Below are positions 46,761-59,662 of a stretch of DNA of 64,000 nucleotides, one piece after another. The DNA comes from Agrostemma githago (lineage: Eukaryota; Streptophyta; Magnoliopsida; Caryophyllales; Caryophyllaceae). The first letter of the stretch is position 1; every line of letters begins with the position of its first letter. The position numbers were made by a program, and so were the translations under genes. The DNA is taken from the NCBI GenBank assembly GCA_958450325.1, contig OY288247.1:55741701-55805700 (forward strand), in the 5' to 3' direction. Below the pieces are notes generated by a model. That model did not search any database. It was not told the origin of the DNA and saw only the letters and a program-made list of their open reading frames with translations.

Positions 46761-49700
46761 AAGGACAAACATTCAAGATAAGTAGCTATTTGTGTTTAAG
46801 AAATAGTTAATTTTTGTTTAATGTTTTAACATGAATTTGAAATAATCAATAACTAAGAAATAATCACACATAATTAGTATTAGTTCTAGATAGAGTTTTG
46901 TATAAGTACAACAGTTTCATTACTTTCAATATATCTTATTTGATAGAATATAATTTACTACTTTCAATATACAAATATAATTCACATAATATTTTTTGAC
47001 GATTTTTTATGCAACATATTAACATATTAACAACAGCTATTTAAAATAAATATAGTCAAACATCCAGGTAAAGAATTAGTTTAATTTTTTTAAACGATTT
47101 AATTATTTAGGTTTAAGTGACTCAATATATCAAAATATCTCCCCACTAATAGCAGTTGAAACGTTAGCAGTTGAAACGTTGTGGTTAAGAATAAGTTAAC
47201 ACCACCCTTTTAAACTCCTCATTAAATTATTGCTTAACCCAATAACATCGATCACGTATCACTCAATATATTCGATCTATCAAACTATCAATTAATCGAT
47301 ACCAAAAACTTCTTCAATTAAACAAAGAAAATATTCTTATATCGTGTTATTATATCATCTTTAATGAATAGTCTAAGTTCAAAAAGAGACAAGAGCAGAA
47401 GCACAAGGGATGACACAAATCGCTACAGGACAGAACGTATGTGTTACTCTAATTCATATTATTTTGATCTTGTGTTTGCAAAAACATTTAATTTTTTTCT
47501 CTACTGTTTTGTCTTTCAAATATTGTAATATCAGATTTTATGTTCCAATTAAGAAAGAAAACAGAAATCTCACAGTTTATACAAATATAAGTCTTCAGAA
47601 AAAGAAAATGAACATCAATAAAAAAAGGATCTAATCAAAAATCAATTTTAGTTCTAATCATCAGATGTACAAAAACTATGACTCAATATTTTTTTTTTTT
47701 TTTTTTTAACTATGACTCAAATAGGTATAAATTCTTTCCAATGGTTTTAATCATCAAATTTATAGTTGTAAGTTATACAGTAAGAATTTTTCCCGTATTT
47801 TGTATAATCAGACCTGTGATTTAATTTAAGCAAGTTTTCAAGTTTACAACAGAACTACAGTATATAAGAATGATAATCTGCAAATCTATAGTATTTAACA
47901 CAAAAACATGGAAAAAGTAACCGAATATTTGTATTTTGTACATGCCTATCGTTTGAGTATTTTAAATAATTACTATAAGTAATTACTGTTTTGTTTATTT
48001 CTATATCAACAATTAGTTCATTTTTTCCTGTGATTTTCGTAGTTTTCGGCTAAATAGAAATATAATTAACCTTTTCTGGAGGTAAACTTTTTCCAATTTT
48101 GTTTAAAAATTTAATTACTTATGTACATAGTCTATGTAAGAATTATGAGACTTAGCAGTTACTAGTGATAATTATTTAAGAGAATTATTGTTATAGGAAT
48201 TATGTTCCCTTTTCCAATATAATATCAAAAATTAACACACATAAAAAAATAAAGCACAGAGTATACTCTTTATATCTTTAAAGAATGTTATATACAGTCA
48301 TTAATCTAATTTTTAGTCTTCTATTTAACCTAAGTTTTAAATTTATCAATTAGAGTATGCATTTTTTTCTCACATTATCATTAAAAAAAATATTAGCCAC
48401 TCAGATCTTTTCTCTTTTTTATTTAAAAATGCAAGCATCAAAAAATTAGTATGAAAAATACTTAGCCTAACTACAAAAAAAATTAACTTAATTACTTCGA
48501 GTTAATAATAAGTTGACAAGATTCAAACTTTCTATAGTTACATATACTATTAATCTGTTATAAAATTAAACTAAAAAAAGATTACTTTTCTTTGAACAAC
48601 AATGGTAAATTACTAATTTAAAAATTCTGACAAAAAAATGCCAATAATTTAACCTTAGTCAATAAATTATTCTATTATACTAAAAACATGATTCTACGGC
48701 ACAAAATTTACAGATCTTCAATATGCAACACTAAAAATTACTAGATCTAAGATTATATAAAAAAAGGGGGCTACTGTTAGAATTAAACAATATGCATCAA
48801 CAGAAAATTAATAATTTATCATTTCTGAGGAAAAAGTCAACTAAAAAATAGCAATTATTTAAACATAGTATATAAGTTGATTTTTCGTTAAAAGAAATGG
48901 GCTACTGAACTATATCAGTTTAAATTATAATTTCTAATAATCGGTTTACGTCTAAAAAATCACATTGTTTCTTTCTGCTCTGTTTTTTTTAACTCAGATT
49001 TGGGAATAAACATACAATATAGAATTAAAATATGTGAAATATCCAGGATATTAGAAATTTAATATCTTATTGTTTCTTTTTACTATACATGCAATTATAA
49101 ATAAATATAGATATTAGAATGATGATTTTCACGCCTCTGTTTGCCTAATAATTATTTTTATATATTGATTAGTATACAAACTTGTTATATAAATCATTCT
49201 TTGGTAATAAAAATGCAACTCTACAGCATGAAATCTACGGATCTTCAACATGCAACACTGTACTTCAAATTAGTACATCTGAGAATTATATAAACATGCA
49301 TACAATTGGATACAATAAAACTTCATGTTACAGATTTATATATAAAAAATAGTCAGATTTAAGAATAAACATAGTAGGACACAAACTTTTTACTCGATTT
49401 TTTTAACTCAGATTTGTGAATAAACACACAATATAGAATTGAAATATCCAGAATATTAGAAATTTCAGATCTTATTGTCTCTTTTTACTATGCATGCAAT
49501 TATAAATAAATATAGATATTATAATGATGATTTTAATACCCCTGTTTGCCCAATAAGTTGTCAAAATATAATAAATAAAGATGAATCGCTGCATCCGACG
49601 CCATTTAACCCCAATTAGTCTCCGATCTTGAACCCAGAATTCATAGATTCTCCGTGGACCATAACGATTTTGATCGTTAAGAAGGATAAATATCGACCGA

Positions 49701-50500
49701 TCTCCAAATTAAGCAGGATAAATGGCGATCGATCTGAAGACAACATAGAGGAATGGTTGACAAACAATCTTCATTTTTTGGACAATTAATTTTCAACGAA
49801 GGGTTTCTTAAAGGTGAAGTGAGGATCAGAAGACAACGAGTTTAGTGAGGATTAGAGAGTGAGTGAGAGTGAGAGTGGAAAGTGAGACGGAGACTGAGAT
49901 TTAGGGTTAGTGAGGATTTAGGGTTAATGTTAGGTAGAGAGTCGAGTGAGATTAGAGTTTTTTAGGGGGTAAGTTTAGGGGATGGTGGTATTTAAATGGG
50001 TGGGATTGTTAGGGTTGAGATTGGGTAGAACTTGGATATGGGCCAGATTTTCGCCAGTCTTCGAATTATTGGGTTACTATTTTGTTTTTGGTTTATGTTT
50101 GTCATTTGGGTCGGGGTTTGATTTTGGTGTCCGCTTTTGATGGCTGTTTCCAACTTTAAGTTCAGTTTGTTAGGCGTATTAGATTTGGTCTAGTTTCGAT
50201 AATGTGACCAGATTTACTATTGTAACTAAATTTGGGCCAGATTTGATATGGTCGGTTTTTGAGCCAGATTTGTTAGAGTGTCCAGATTTGGGTCAGATTT
50301 GACGGACGAGCTGCTGACCTTCTGTTAGAATTTAGTTTGGTCTTTGTTCTTGCTTCGTGCCAAAATTTTGTTTGGATTTCTATTTCTATCGTGTTGTTTT
50401 CAAGTTTAAGTTTAGTTGTTTGAGTTTCGGTTTTGTTAGCGTTGACACTTTAGTTATTTCTATGGACTGATATGGTTATTTTGTTTCCTGTATTATTAAT
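46761..50500. other. AT-rich region without visible genes
   Basis: Nothing with coding character on either strand. It contains a 17-base T run near 47691, diverged direct repeats (48700-49560) and, at 49820-49930, a purine-rich stretch of GTGAGAG-like repeats. From about 49560 the composition becomes less AT-rich, which may mark a different, unidentified insertion. Confidence 0.5.
48985..49560. repeat. Direct repeat pair in AT-rich DNA
   Basis: About 48985-49152 and 49390-49560 share CAATATAGAATT, ATATTAGAAATTT and TGCAATTATAAATAAATATA in the same order. A second shared segment (near 48700 and 49225, around TACAGATCTTCAATATGCAA) makes this a diverged tandem unit of roughly 0.4-0.5 kb. Confidence 0.75.
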
Positions 50501-50576
50501 TATTAATAGTAATAATAATAATAAGTAACATGGAGTACTAATGAATTATAATAATAATAATTATTATTATTATTTT

Positions 50577-50741
50577 TGCAAAAACGATATCATTTCATTA
50601 ATTGAATGAAATTACAAGATTGCACAAAAGTGTGAGCCACTAAAACTGCCAATCCAACTAGCACCCAATACAAAAAGAGCCCCTTTAATAACTATGAATT
50701 ATACCTATAAGATTTCTATACTTAGTATGCTTTAAGTAAGG
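50577..50741 (-). mobile_element. Possible 3' end of a LINE, minus strand
   Basis: The minus strand contains TTTCATTCAATTAATGAAAT and CTCACACTTTTGTGCAATC, reminiscent of plant LINE 3' ends, followed by an AAT-rich tail (complement of about 50540-50575). No coding sequence remains. Confidence 0.4.
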
Positions 50742-52519
<1,778 letters not shown>

Positions 52520-52822
52520 ACACAGTGTTGTGTGCCAAATTTGGACCGTTTTTCCTCCCATTTAGACCCGTTTTTCCTCCATTTTGTGAAATTTGAGTGC
52601 GATTATCGCCGTATTTTGCGTAATTCTCACATTAGTGTCTCTCTTTTGCATTTTACGTGTTTTTGGTAGTTTTATGTCTATTTTGATAATATTTTCGACC
52701 GAAAACGTGTTTGAGCTTCTACGAGCATGAGAGAAATACGGTCCAAGAGCAAAGCACACAACTGAAAGTTCAAGTAATCCAATTGATCGACGAAGAAAGA
52801 GACCGGAAAAGAGGTGGCTGAC

Positions 52823-53075
52823 CACCGGGTGAAGTTTCGCCCGGTGAGTCATCACCGGGCGAAGTTTCGCCAGACGATATTTTTCCACACCCGAAGATTT
52901 TCACGGCACTCCCGACCGGGCGAAATGACTGGGCGAAATTTTCGCCCACCGGGTGAAATTTCGCCCGATGGAGAAACCGGGCCAAAAATGCAAAAACCGA
53001 AGAAAATCTCACCGGGTGAAATTTCACCCGGTGGGATTAATATGTCGAGCCGCAGGGTGAAGTTTCACCCCATGA
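52823..53075. repeat. Palindrome cluster in element D LTR
   Basis: Units of the type CCGGGTGAAATTTCACCCGG and GGGCGAAATTTTCGCCC, with several half units, spread over 250 bp and ending about 85 bases before the TATA box. The element's internal cluster at 57459-57725 uses the same motif. Confidence 0.88.
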
Positions 53076-53158
53076 AGATGCAAAGGGTGAAGGTCTAGCT
53101 TGATTGAAGAAGGAATGGATTATGGGCCTTGAAGTTTGTGCAACCCATTAAGCAACTC

Positions 53159-53166
53159 TATAAATA
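53159..53166 (+). promoter_or_regulatory. TATA box of element D LTR
   Basis: TATAAATA followed by CCCC, the same box as in LTR families B and C. Confidence 0.7.
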
Positions 53167-54287
53167 CCCCTCCTAGGGTTTAGTGCCTTCTTGTGCCTTA
53201 AGTGAGCCTTGGGATTAGCCCTTAGGAGTAGGAGTAGTTTGGAGGCTTTCTAGAATAGTTTAGAAGGTTATTAGTAGTAATAGTAGTAGATTGTAGTAAG
53301 CTCCCAAAAAATTCTCTACAAACAATTAATAGATCTACTTAATACTAGTATAATTACTCCTTAATTAGTAGAAAAGTCTCCATCTTTATTGAAGATTGTG
53401 CTTAATTGTTGAAGATTCAAGGATTTTGCAAGGGTTTATGTGACAAGACTCTTGTTTTATTTCTTGAAGATTCATATTTAATTTATTGAAGATTGAATAT
53501 TTATGCATGGATTGGTGACAAATTCTTGTGTATTTCTCCAAGATTCAATCTTTATTATTAATCTTCATCTTCCTTCTCTTTAGATTACTCCATTGTTGGT
53601 AAAATTCTCTCCTCTCCCTTTTCTCCATTAGTATAATTGTTAGTGTAGTTTTTATGCATGTTTTATACAATTTATCTTTTATTAGTGTTTTATTATCACT
53701 CATCATGACTAGTGAGTAGATTTCTTTGTTGGGGAATTAGGGAGGAGGATTTGGATTATTTGATTCAAGAGATGTTGGTGGGTTGTTTACTTGTTAATTA
53801 TCAATTTTATGGTTTTTGTGTCTTTGTTGACTTAGAATCGCGACTAGGCCGACCTTGACTCATTTCTACCAATATGGGGAAACTCGGGGTAGAAATTACC
53901 TTAGATTGAGACTTACCCTTTTGTCGCGAAAGCGGGTTTAGGTAGGTTGGGTGAGAAACCGAAAGGTGACAATCTCCCTTTTTAACGTTGTAGCAAAAAC
54001 TCGATCCCGAGACTCTAAGACCCCATTTCCGAATCCCGACTCTCCCCAACACCTTTCCTAGATATTGCCCCTAGCTTTAGTAGTATAGTTTGCTAGCAAT
54101 AGTTCGACCTCTCTCTCGACCCAAAACCCCCATCTCAATCCTTCAATCACGATTAGACCCTAGACTTGACCATTACGGCTTAACCCCTCTCCCCGCGGAT
54201 CGATCCTGACCTACCACTACTACATTAGTTAGGTTAGTCGGAGTTAAAAATATTTTTTGATTGTATCGCGACGCCCGCGCATCAAAA

Positions 54288-54307
54288 TGGCGCCGTTGCC
54301 GTGGAGA
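54288..54307 (+). promoter_or_regulatory. Primer-binding site of element D
   Basis: TGGCGCCGTTGCCGTGGAGA three bases after the LTR. The TGGCGCCGTTGCCG core is common to Athila-type elements and close to that of element C. Confidence 0.8.
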
Positions 54308-54652
54308 CGGTGATTAGTTAAGTGATTAAGTCTTTGTTTTATTGTGATTGGATAATTGTTTCTTCTCCTTCTACCCTCGTACCGCTCGGTGCTAGGAGTC
54401 TCATCTTTGAATTGAGTTGTGTTCAGGAACAATCATATTTGGCGTTGCTTACTCCATACCGGTGCACGCGAGGCGATATTATTATTTCGGACTTCAAATC
54501 AACCAAAGTGAACCCTCATCCATATCTTACATCAACTTTTCACCCATCCAACATTCCCAAAACTCTCACAACATTCCCATCCAACATTCACAACAACTCT
54601 CACAAAATTCCCTTTCCCTCTTCTCTCTTCAAAATTACCTCTACAAACAAAC

Positions 54653-57160
54653 ATGCTTACTTTGAGATCTCACTCCCAACCCACCAATGAACAAACTTCT
54701 TCTCCCGTTGCATATGGAAATATACCCGATAACTTTGAGCTCAAGGCTTCTTCAATTGCCATAGTCCAAAAAGACACTTATCATGGGCTTCCACAAGAAG
54801 ATGCTCTAGAACACATAGCGACGTTTAAAGAGAAGCTAGTTGGAATGAAATTAAATGGACTTACTTCATGTCAATTCCATAGACTTTTGTTCCCAAAAAC
54901 CCTTCGTGATGATGGTAGGAGATGGCTACTAAGCCACCACGATGATACCTTCCAAACTTGGAATCAATTGGCCAATGCATTTCTAGAAAAATACTATCCT
55001 CCTTCCAAGACCAATCATTATCGAATGGAGATTCAAGCCTTCCGTCAAGGTGAAAATGAAAGCATAAGTGAAGATTGGGATCGATTTCAAACTCTACAAT
55101 GGAAGTGCCCACATCATGGTATCCCTCATTGGCTTTTGCTCCAAACATTTTTCTGTTCTTTATCCGCCGATGCAAGGGACATTCTTAACTCAACCGCAAG
55201 GGGCGACTTTTTCCTACTCAACGAGAATGAATCCCATGAGCTTCTCGAGAAGATAGCCAAAAGTGGCATATGTGATAAGAAAATGCAAGAGAGTGAATCA
55301 AGTGGAGACTCGGAATCGTCAAATGACATGGAGGCCACTCTTGAAGTACAAATCGCTCAACTATTTGAGAGATTTGAGGCAATGGTTGCTAGGGATACCT
55401 TCCAATCCGAAATGAGGCCCCCACTAAGAAGAGTCACTCCACCAAGAAGAGTCACCCCATCAAGAAGAGTTACACCGCCAAGGCGAACATCTATCTCACC
55501 TCCAAAGCCATATAGAGTTGAAATCCCATGTGATCATTGTGGAGAATATGACCACGACTCCAACTTTTGTGTGAGAAAGGAGAACGTTTATCAAGCTAAT
55601 ACTCAAGGAACATATGAAAAGCCTCAAACGAACAATCCTAATTTGGGGACCGGATTTTATTCCACGCCGACTCAAGGATCATATCCTTTTCCAAGAGCCC
55701 CCAATCAAAGGGTTTATCCTAATTCATATGGACCTCATTATCAACCGAGACCTCCTCACACACATCAATTCAATCAAGGCTATTTCCATCCTCAAGGACC
55801 GCCTAGACCGAACTATGGTCCTCCTTTTGGAACTCATCCTCAATTTAATCAAGGTCCTCCTTTTGGAGCTTATCCACCGCGTAATCAAGGTCCTCCAAGG
55901 AACTTTCAAGGAAACTCTCAACCCTTCTATGACATTCAAGAAATGATCAAGTTCCTATTGAAAGAAAATGTGTCAAACCGAGCTAGGTTAGAAGCTCTAG
56001 AGGCACGTTCCGTCTCGAAAGCTCAACCAATGCCATCTTTCAACCACGTATCCGTTAACGCCGTCAAGGTTATGAGCAAGAAGAAGCCGGTGAACCTCTT
56101 TGACTCATCACAAACCACATCTCATCCCTCACTTGATGAGAAAGGGGTCAAGGATGTAACCGAAAAACCGACTAGAGATCCTTCTAAATACCTCGTAGGA
56201 GACCTCACTTATGTGATAGAACAAGTTCCAATTGAGGATACGAACTTACTTTCTAGGATTGAAGTACCTCCTTTGAATGACAAGCCAACAACCCTATTCA
56301 ATGATCAAGCCTTGGGAATGATAACCTTCACCGACCTTATTGAAAACATTGTCACAAGCACATCTATGCCTACCCCGTCCGATTACATCCGAGACATCAT
56401 TTTGAAACCTGCCGAAGAGGAAAAGGCTCCCGTTTCTCCAAAGACCAACCCTAAAGCTACAATTCCCATTAAACTAGGAGATCCGGGTAGTTTTGCCATT
56501 CCATGCTCCATCGACCATGTTTTAATAGACCGAGCTTTGTGTGATATTGGTGCCGACATTAATTTAATGCCCTTAACTATTGCTCACACTATTTATATCA
56601 AAGACTTGGATTACTTTTCCGTGAATGTGCAAATGGCCGATGGAACCACTAAGGAGCCCTACGGATTGGCCCGTAACCTCATGGTTGATGTGAGGGATTT
56701 ATATATCCCCACCGACTTCATCATTTTAGACATGCCAGTTGAGGAGCGGAATCCTATCCTCTTGGGACGACCTTTCCTAGCTACCGGTGGGGTGATTATC
56801 GGTGTAAAGCGAGGACGTTTATCTTTTAATGTCGCTAACGAAATGGTCCAATTTGTGCTTCCCGCGTTCCTTCCCAAAGATCCTCCTAATATGGAGTTTT
56901 GGGACCAAATGGTGGAGTTCCCATCAAATGAAAAGCCTTATACCAAAGATCTTGACTACGATGATAATGAAGACGATGGTGCCCTATTCATACTTGGTTC
57001 TACCTCCGACGAAGATATTCCCGAAGAATTTGCCATGCTTCCCGAGGTAGCGCAACTTATGAATATGCCGGAGTTTAGAGAAAAGCTCAAGATCGGTAAT
57101 GTGGAATTTGGGGTGAATGATCAAGACCCTTTGGGTTGCTTTCCAAGCAGCCCCAACTAA
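54653..57160 (+). CDS. Gag-protease polyprotein of element D (Athila type)
   Basis: Intact frame of 835 codons starting ATG 54653, about 350 bases behind the primer-binding site. The retrotransposon gag domain is at about residues 50-180 (HIATFKEKLVGMKLNG, ARDILNSTARGDFFLL). A zinc knuckle CDHCGEYDHDSNFC is near residue 294. A Pro/Gln/Asn-rich linker with NQGPPFGAYPPRNQ-like repeats follows, then the aspartic protease: RALCDIGADINLMP near residue 627 has D-I-G at the active site, and ILLGRPFLAT is the second block. It ends GCFPSSPN with TAA instead of running into reverse transcriptase. It would form particles and process Gag. Confidence 0.9.
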   Translation: MLTLRSHSQPTNEQTSSPVAYGNIPDNFELKASSIAIVQKDTYHGLPQEDALEHIATFKEKLVGMKLNGLTSCQFHRLLFPKTLRDDGRRWLLSHHDDTFQTWNQLANAFLEKYYPPSKTNHYRMEIQAFRQGENESISEDWDRFQTLQWKCPHHGIPHWLLLQTFFCSLSADARDILNSTARGDFFLLNENESHELLEKIAKSGICDKKMQESESSGDSESSNDMEATLEVQIAQLFERFEAMVARDTFQSEMRPPLRRVTPPRRVTPSRRVTPPRRTSISPPKPYRVEIPCDHCGEYDHDSNFCVRKENVYQANTQGTYEKPQTNNPNLGTGFYSTPTQGSYPFPRAPNQRVYPNSYGPHYQPRPPHTHQFNQGYFHPQGPPRPNYGPPFGTHPQFNQGPPFGAYPPRNQGPPRNFQGNSQPFYDIQEMIKFLLKENVSNRARLEALEARSVSKAQPMPSFNHVSVNAVKVMSKKKPVNLFDSSQTTSHPSLDEKGVKDVTEKPTRDPSKYLVGDLTYVIEQVPIEDTNLLSRIEVPPLNDKPTTLFNDQALGMITFTDLIENIVTSTSMPTPSDYIRDIILKPAEEEKAPVSPKTNPKATIPIKLGDPGSFAIPCSIDHVLIDRALCDIGADINLMPLTIAHTIYIKDLDYFSVNVQMADGTTKEPYGLARNLMVDVRDLYIPTDFIILDMPVEERNPILLGRPFLATGGVIIGVKRGRLSFNVANEMVQFVLPAFLPKDPPNMEFWDQMVEFPSNEKPYTKDLDYDDNEDDGALFILGSTSDEDIPEEFAMLPEVAQLMNMPEFREKLKIGNVEFGVNDQDPLGCFPSSPN

Positions 57161-57458
57161 TTTCAAACTATTCAATTCGGTTTGGTGGTGTCCATAATAA
57201 CCACCTTTGTAAATATTTGTATATTCTCGTCTCTTTTTATTTTCCTTGAACAATAGCTTTTGGATTTTCTTTTTGGAGCCTAGTTTGGTACCTGCGGGAA
57301 TCGCAAAGATTTCTTTCGGAATTTTTGGGGTTGCGCTTTGAACGATTATGAACAATCATGGATTGAAAAGGTTGGTTTATTTGAAGAGCTAAGGATGGTT
57401 TGGGCCAAGTCATAGAGAATTTTCGTAGCAAGGTCCCGTTGTGAAGTGAATTATTTTA

Positions 57459-57738
57459 CTGGGTGAAATTTCACCCGGTGGCGACTTTGCTCGAACTAAA
57501 GGAATTGACGGAAAATTCGTCGAGCAAAATTTCACCCGGTGGAATCTCACCGGGCGAAATTTCGCCCTGCGGTAAAAATATTTTGCAACTTGGAATTGAC
57601 GGAAATCTGACCGGGCGAAATTTCGCCCGGTGGTAAAGCATCGCGGAAATGACGAGAATTGACCCGAATACCGTCGGGCGAAATTTCGCCCGATGGTGAC
57701 CCACTGGGCGAAAAATCACCCCGCGGCAGCATATACCC
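57459..57738 (+). promoter_or_regulatory. Internal palindrome cluster with TATA-like box, element D
   Basis: Five to six units of GGGCGAAATTTCGCCC or GGGTGAAATTTCACCCGG type (57459-57725), followed at 57729-57738 by GCATATACCC and then a long C/T-rich stretch like a 5' leader. The env-like frame starts at 58012. This repeats the arrangement of the LTR promoter inside the element. Promoter activity is inferred, not shown. Confidence 0.5.
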
Positions 57739-58011
57739 AACAAACCCCCCTTACCCATCTTCATTACACACCTTCCCTATCTCTCTCCTCAACCAAACCC
57801 CAAAAAACCCAAACAAACCCCAAATCCTCCACCTTAAACCACATCTAATCCCTCCATTATTCCTTCACCAAAATCCAATTAAATTACATATTTCTCATCC
57901 TTATCATATTCCTAACACTTCCTTGGAGTTTGTTTCGAGAAATTATTCCGATTCCGACAACTCCCAAATCGAGACCGTCAACACATAATCATCAAATTTC
58001 AAGCATCAAGG

Positions 58012-59662
58012 ATGAAAAGGGTAAAACAAATGGCAAGGAAAAGGATATCTTCAATACTTAATCGCAGTTCAGGGTCAACATCGTCCTCACGGTCCGAGGA
58101 AGCGGCCGAGGCTCGGGACGAATCTGTCCTGATGCCAATTCAGACACAAAGCTCTATACTGCGCGAACAACCTATTCCGCTCGAGGTATGTTACCCGAAA
58201 ATCCGTTGTAATTTTCGTGAACCTCTATCTGGTCTCTATTTCGCTAAGAAAGCTCATGTTGATAAATGTAAAATTTTTTGGATATGTCATCTCGAGTCGA
58301 CTCGTTGGGCAGCTCGAGATGTACTTGAGCGCGTGGGCATAGACACGCAGGTACAAGCAATGTGCCGAAGTCTTGGTCTTATCGAATTTTATGCCTCCAA
58401 GGAGGAAACTTTTCAAAAGTTGACGTGCGAGTTTTCGCAAATTTCGAGCTAAGTGGTGATGATAATACCACTGTGTCTTTTCAGTTGCGAGAAACTTCGT
58501 ACGTCCTCAACTTGAGAGACTTCGGTGCACTGCTTGGTTTACCTTCTTCAGTCCTTGGAAGGCCTAGGGCGAGACAGACTCGGGACGATAAATTCGCCCG
58601 AGATAGATTCTGGTTTAAAATAGCCCGCCAGGGGACTTTCAAGGGAGGAAAGATGCGTTCTTTCTCGATCCGAAACCCCATCCTCCGGTATGTGGCGCGT
58701 ATTATAGCCAATTTATTCTTGTCGAGCTATGATATGCATCACAACTGTAGTGCTACAGCTGTTCAGCTGTTAGAGGATGCAGTTTTGGGAAGAGGCCCAT
58801 CGATCGATATGTCAGAGGCCTTAGCTACTCACTTCGCCCAGATTGCGAAGGGCGCCCGCAAGAAAATTTCTTGTGGCGGGGTTGTAACGATGATAGCTAA
58901 AGCCTCAAACATCGATTATAGCGGGAATTTTTATTGATAAGTTTATTGTCCTTTCCTTGTGTGGCCCCAGAAAGGGGATTATAACAGTTTGTTTCTGTAT
59001 AGGATTACTGAGCTGCGAGCCATTGCCATGCCTAACCCCGAATGGGTCAGGCTAGATATTGAAGAGTACTTGGGCATGCCGAAGAGGTCCGGGGAATATA
59101 TTCGGGGTCACACTCGAAGTAAGTTTTATCAGACTGAATACCCCGAGGGACCCTTAGATTTTGGCGACAAAGATGTAGAGGTCGTAGATGTGTCGGAGGA
59201 GGAACCGGAGGTTGAAACCTTTCGGGATGAGGGTCGTAGAACTTTACCGTCATCACCACACGGACCCTCTTCCTCTCGCCAACCCGAACCCCAGACCTCA
59301 CAATTTTTCATCCCAGACCATTCAGACTTTGAACCACACCGACACTCCACGTTCACCCAGTCTACCCCAGGTTTTTAGGAACACATTAACATGAGTCCTC
59401 CACGACACTCTTCGTTCTTTGGATCGGAGACTTTTTATAACCAATGAGGGGAAGTCTATGATCGAACACGTCAGACTTGGGAGAACTCGACTACCTCACT
59501 AAACCTGGCCCAGGATGCCTACAATTTGGCCCGGGATGCGTGCGATACTGCGCATGGCTCATACACGTACTCTAGGGATGGTTTTGAGTACGCCCGGACC
59601 AGTTTTGAAATGGCTAGGGACGCTGCAAGGGATGCCCAAGCAGCGAGGATGGCGGCGGAGGA
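58012..59662 (+). pseudogene. Env-like / Athila ORF1 family protein of element D, 5' part
   Basis: Begins ATG 58012 with a Ser- and Arg-rich start (RKRISSILNRSSGSTSSSR). A frame change near 58440 leads into FELSGDDNTTVSFQLRETSY, DFGALLGLPSS and ARIIANLFLSSYDMHHN, the profile of the plant Athila ORF1 family in the env position. In-frame stops lie near 58935, 59376 and 59447. The last part is an Ala/Asp/Arg-rich helix (LAQDAYNLARDACDTA, DAARDAQAARMAAE). A solo LTR interrupts it at 59663; the end is at 63175. No signal peptide or membrane segment is seen, so an envelope role is doubtful. The copy is broken. Confidence 0.65.

Larger units (their letters stand above)
52526..54284 (+). repeat. 5' LTR of element D
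   Basis: The right end is fixed by GCGCATCA followed by the primer-binding site. The left end is approximate: TGTTGTGTGCC at 52526 is the best TG start next to the LINE sequence. Palindrome cluster at 52823-53075, TATA box at 53159-53166. Confidence 0.75.

Noticed and set aside
47410..47634. Possible first exon (ATG 47410, donor-like GTATGT at about 47437)
   Set aside because: Only nine codons before the donor, no recognisable continuation in the following AT-rich DNA and no TATA box.
54244..54690. Small frames before the gag start of element D
   Set aside because: They overlap the primer-binding site and leader; the 835-codon frame starting at 54653 is the real gene.
57471..57764. Minus-strand frames across the internal palindromes of element D
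   Set aside because: Palindromic repeats make both strands open; the translation merely repeats palindrome units.
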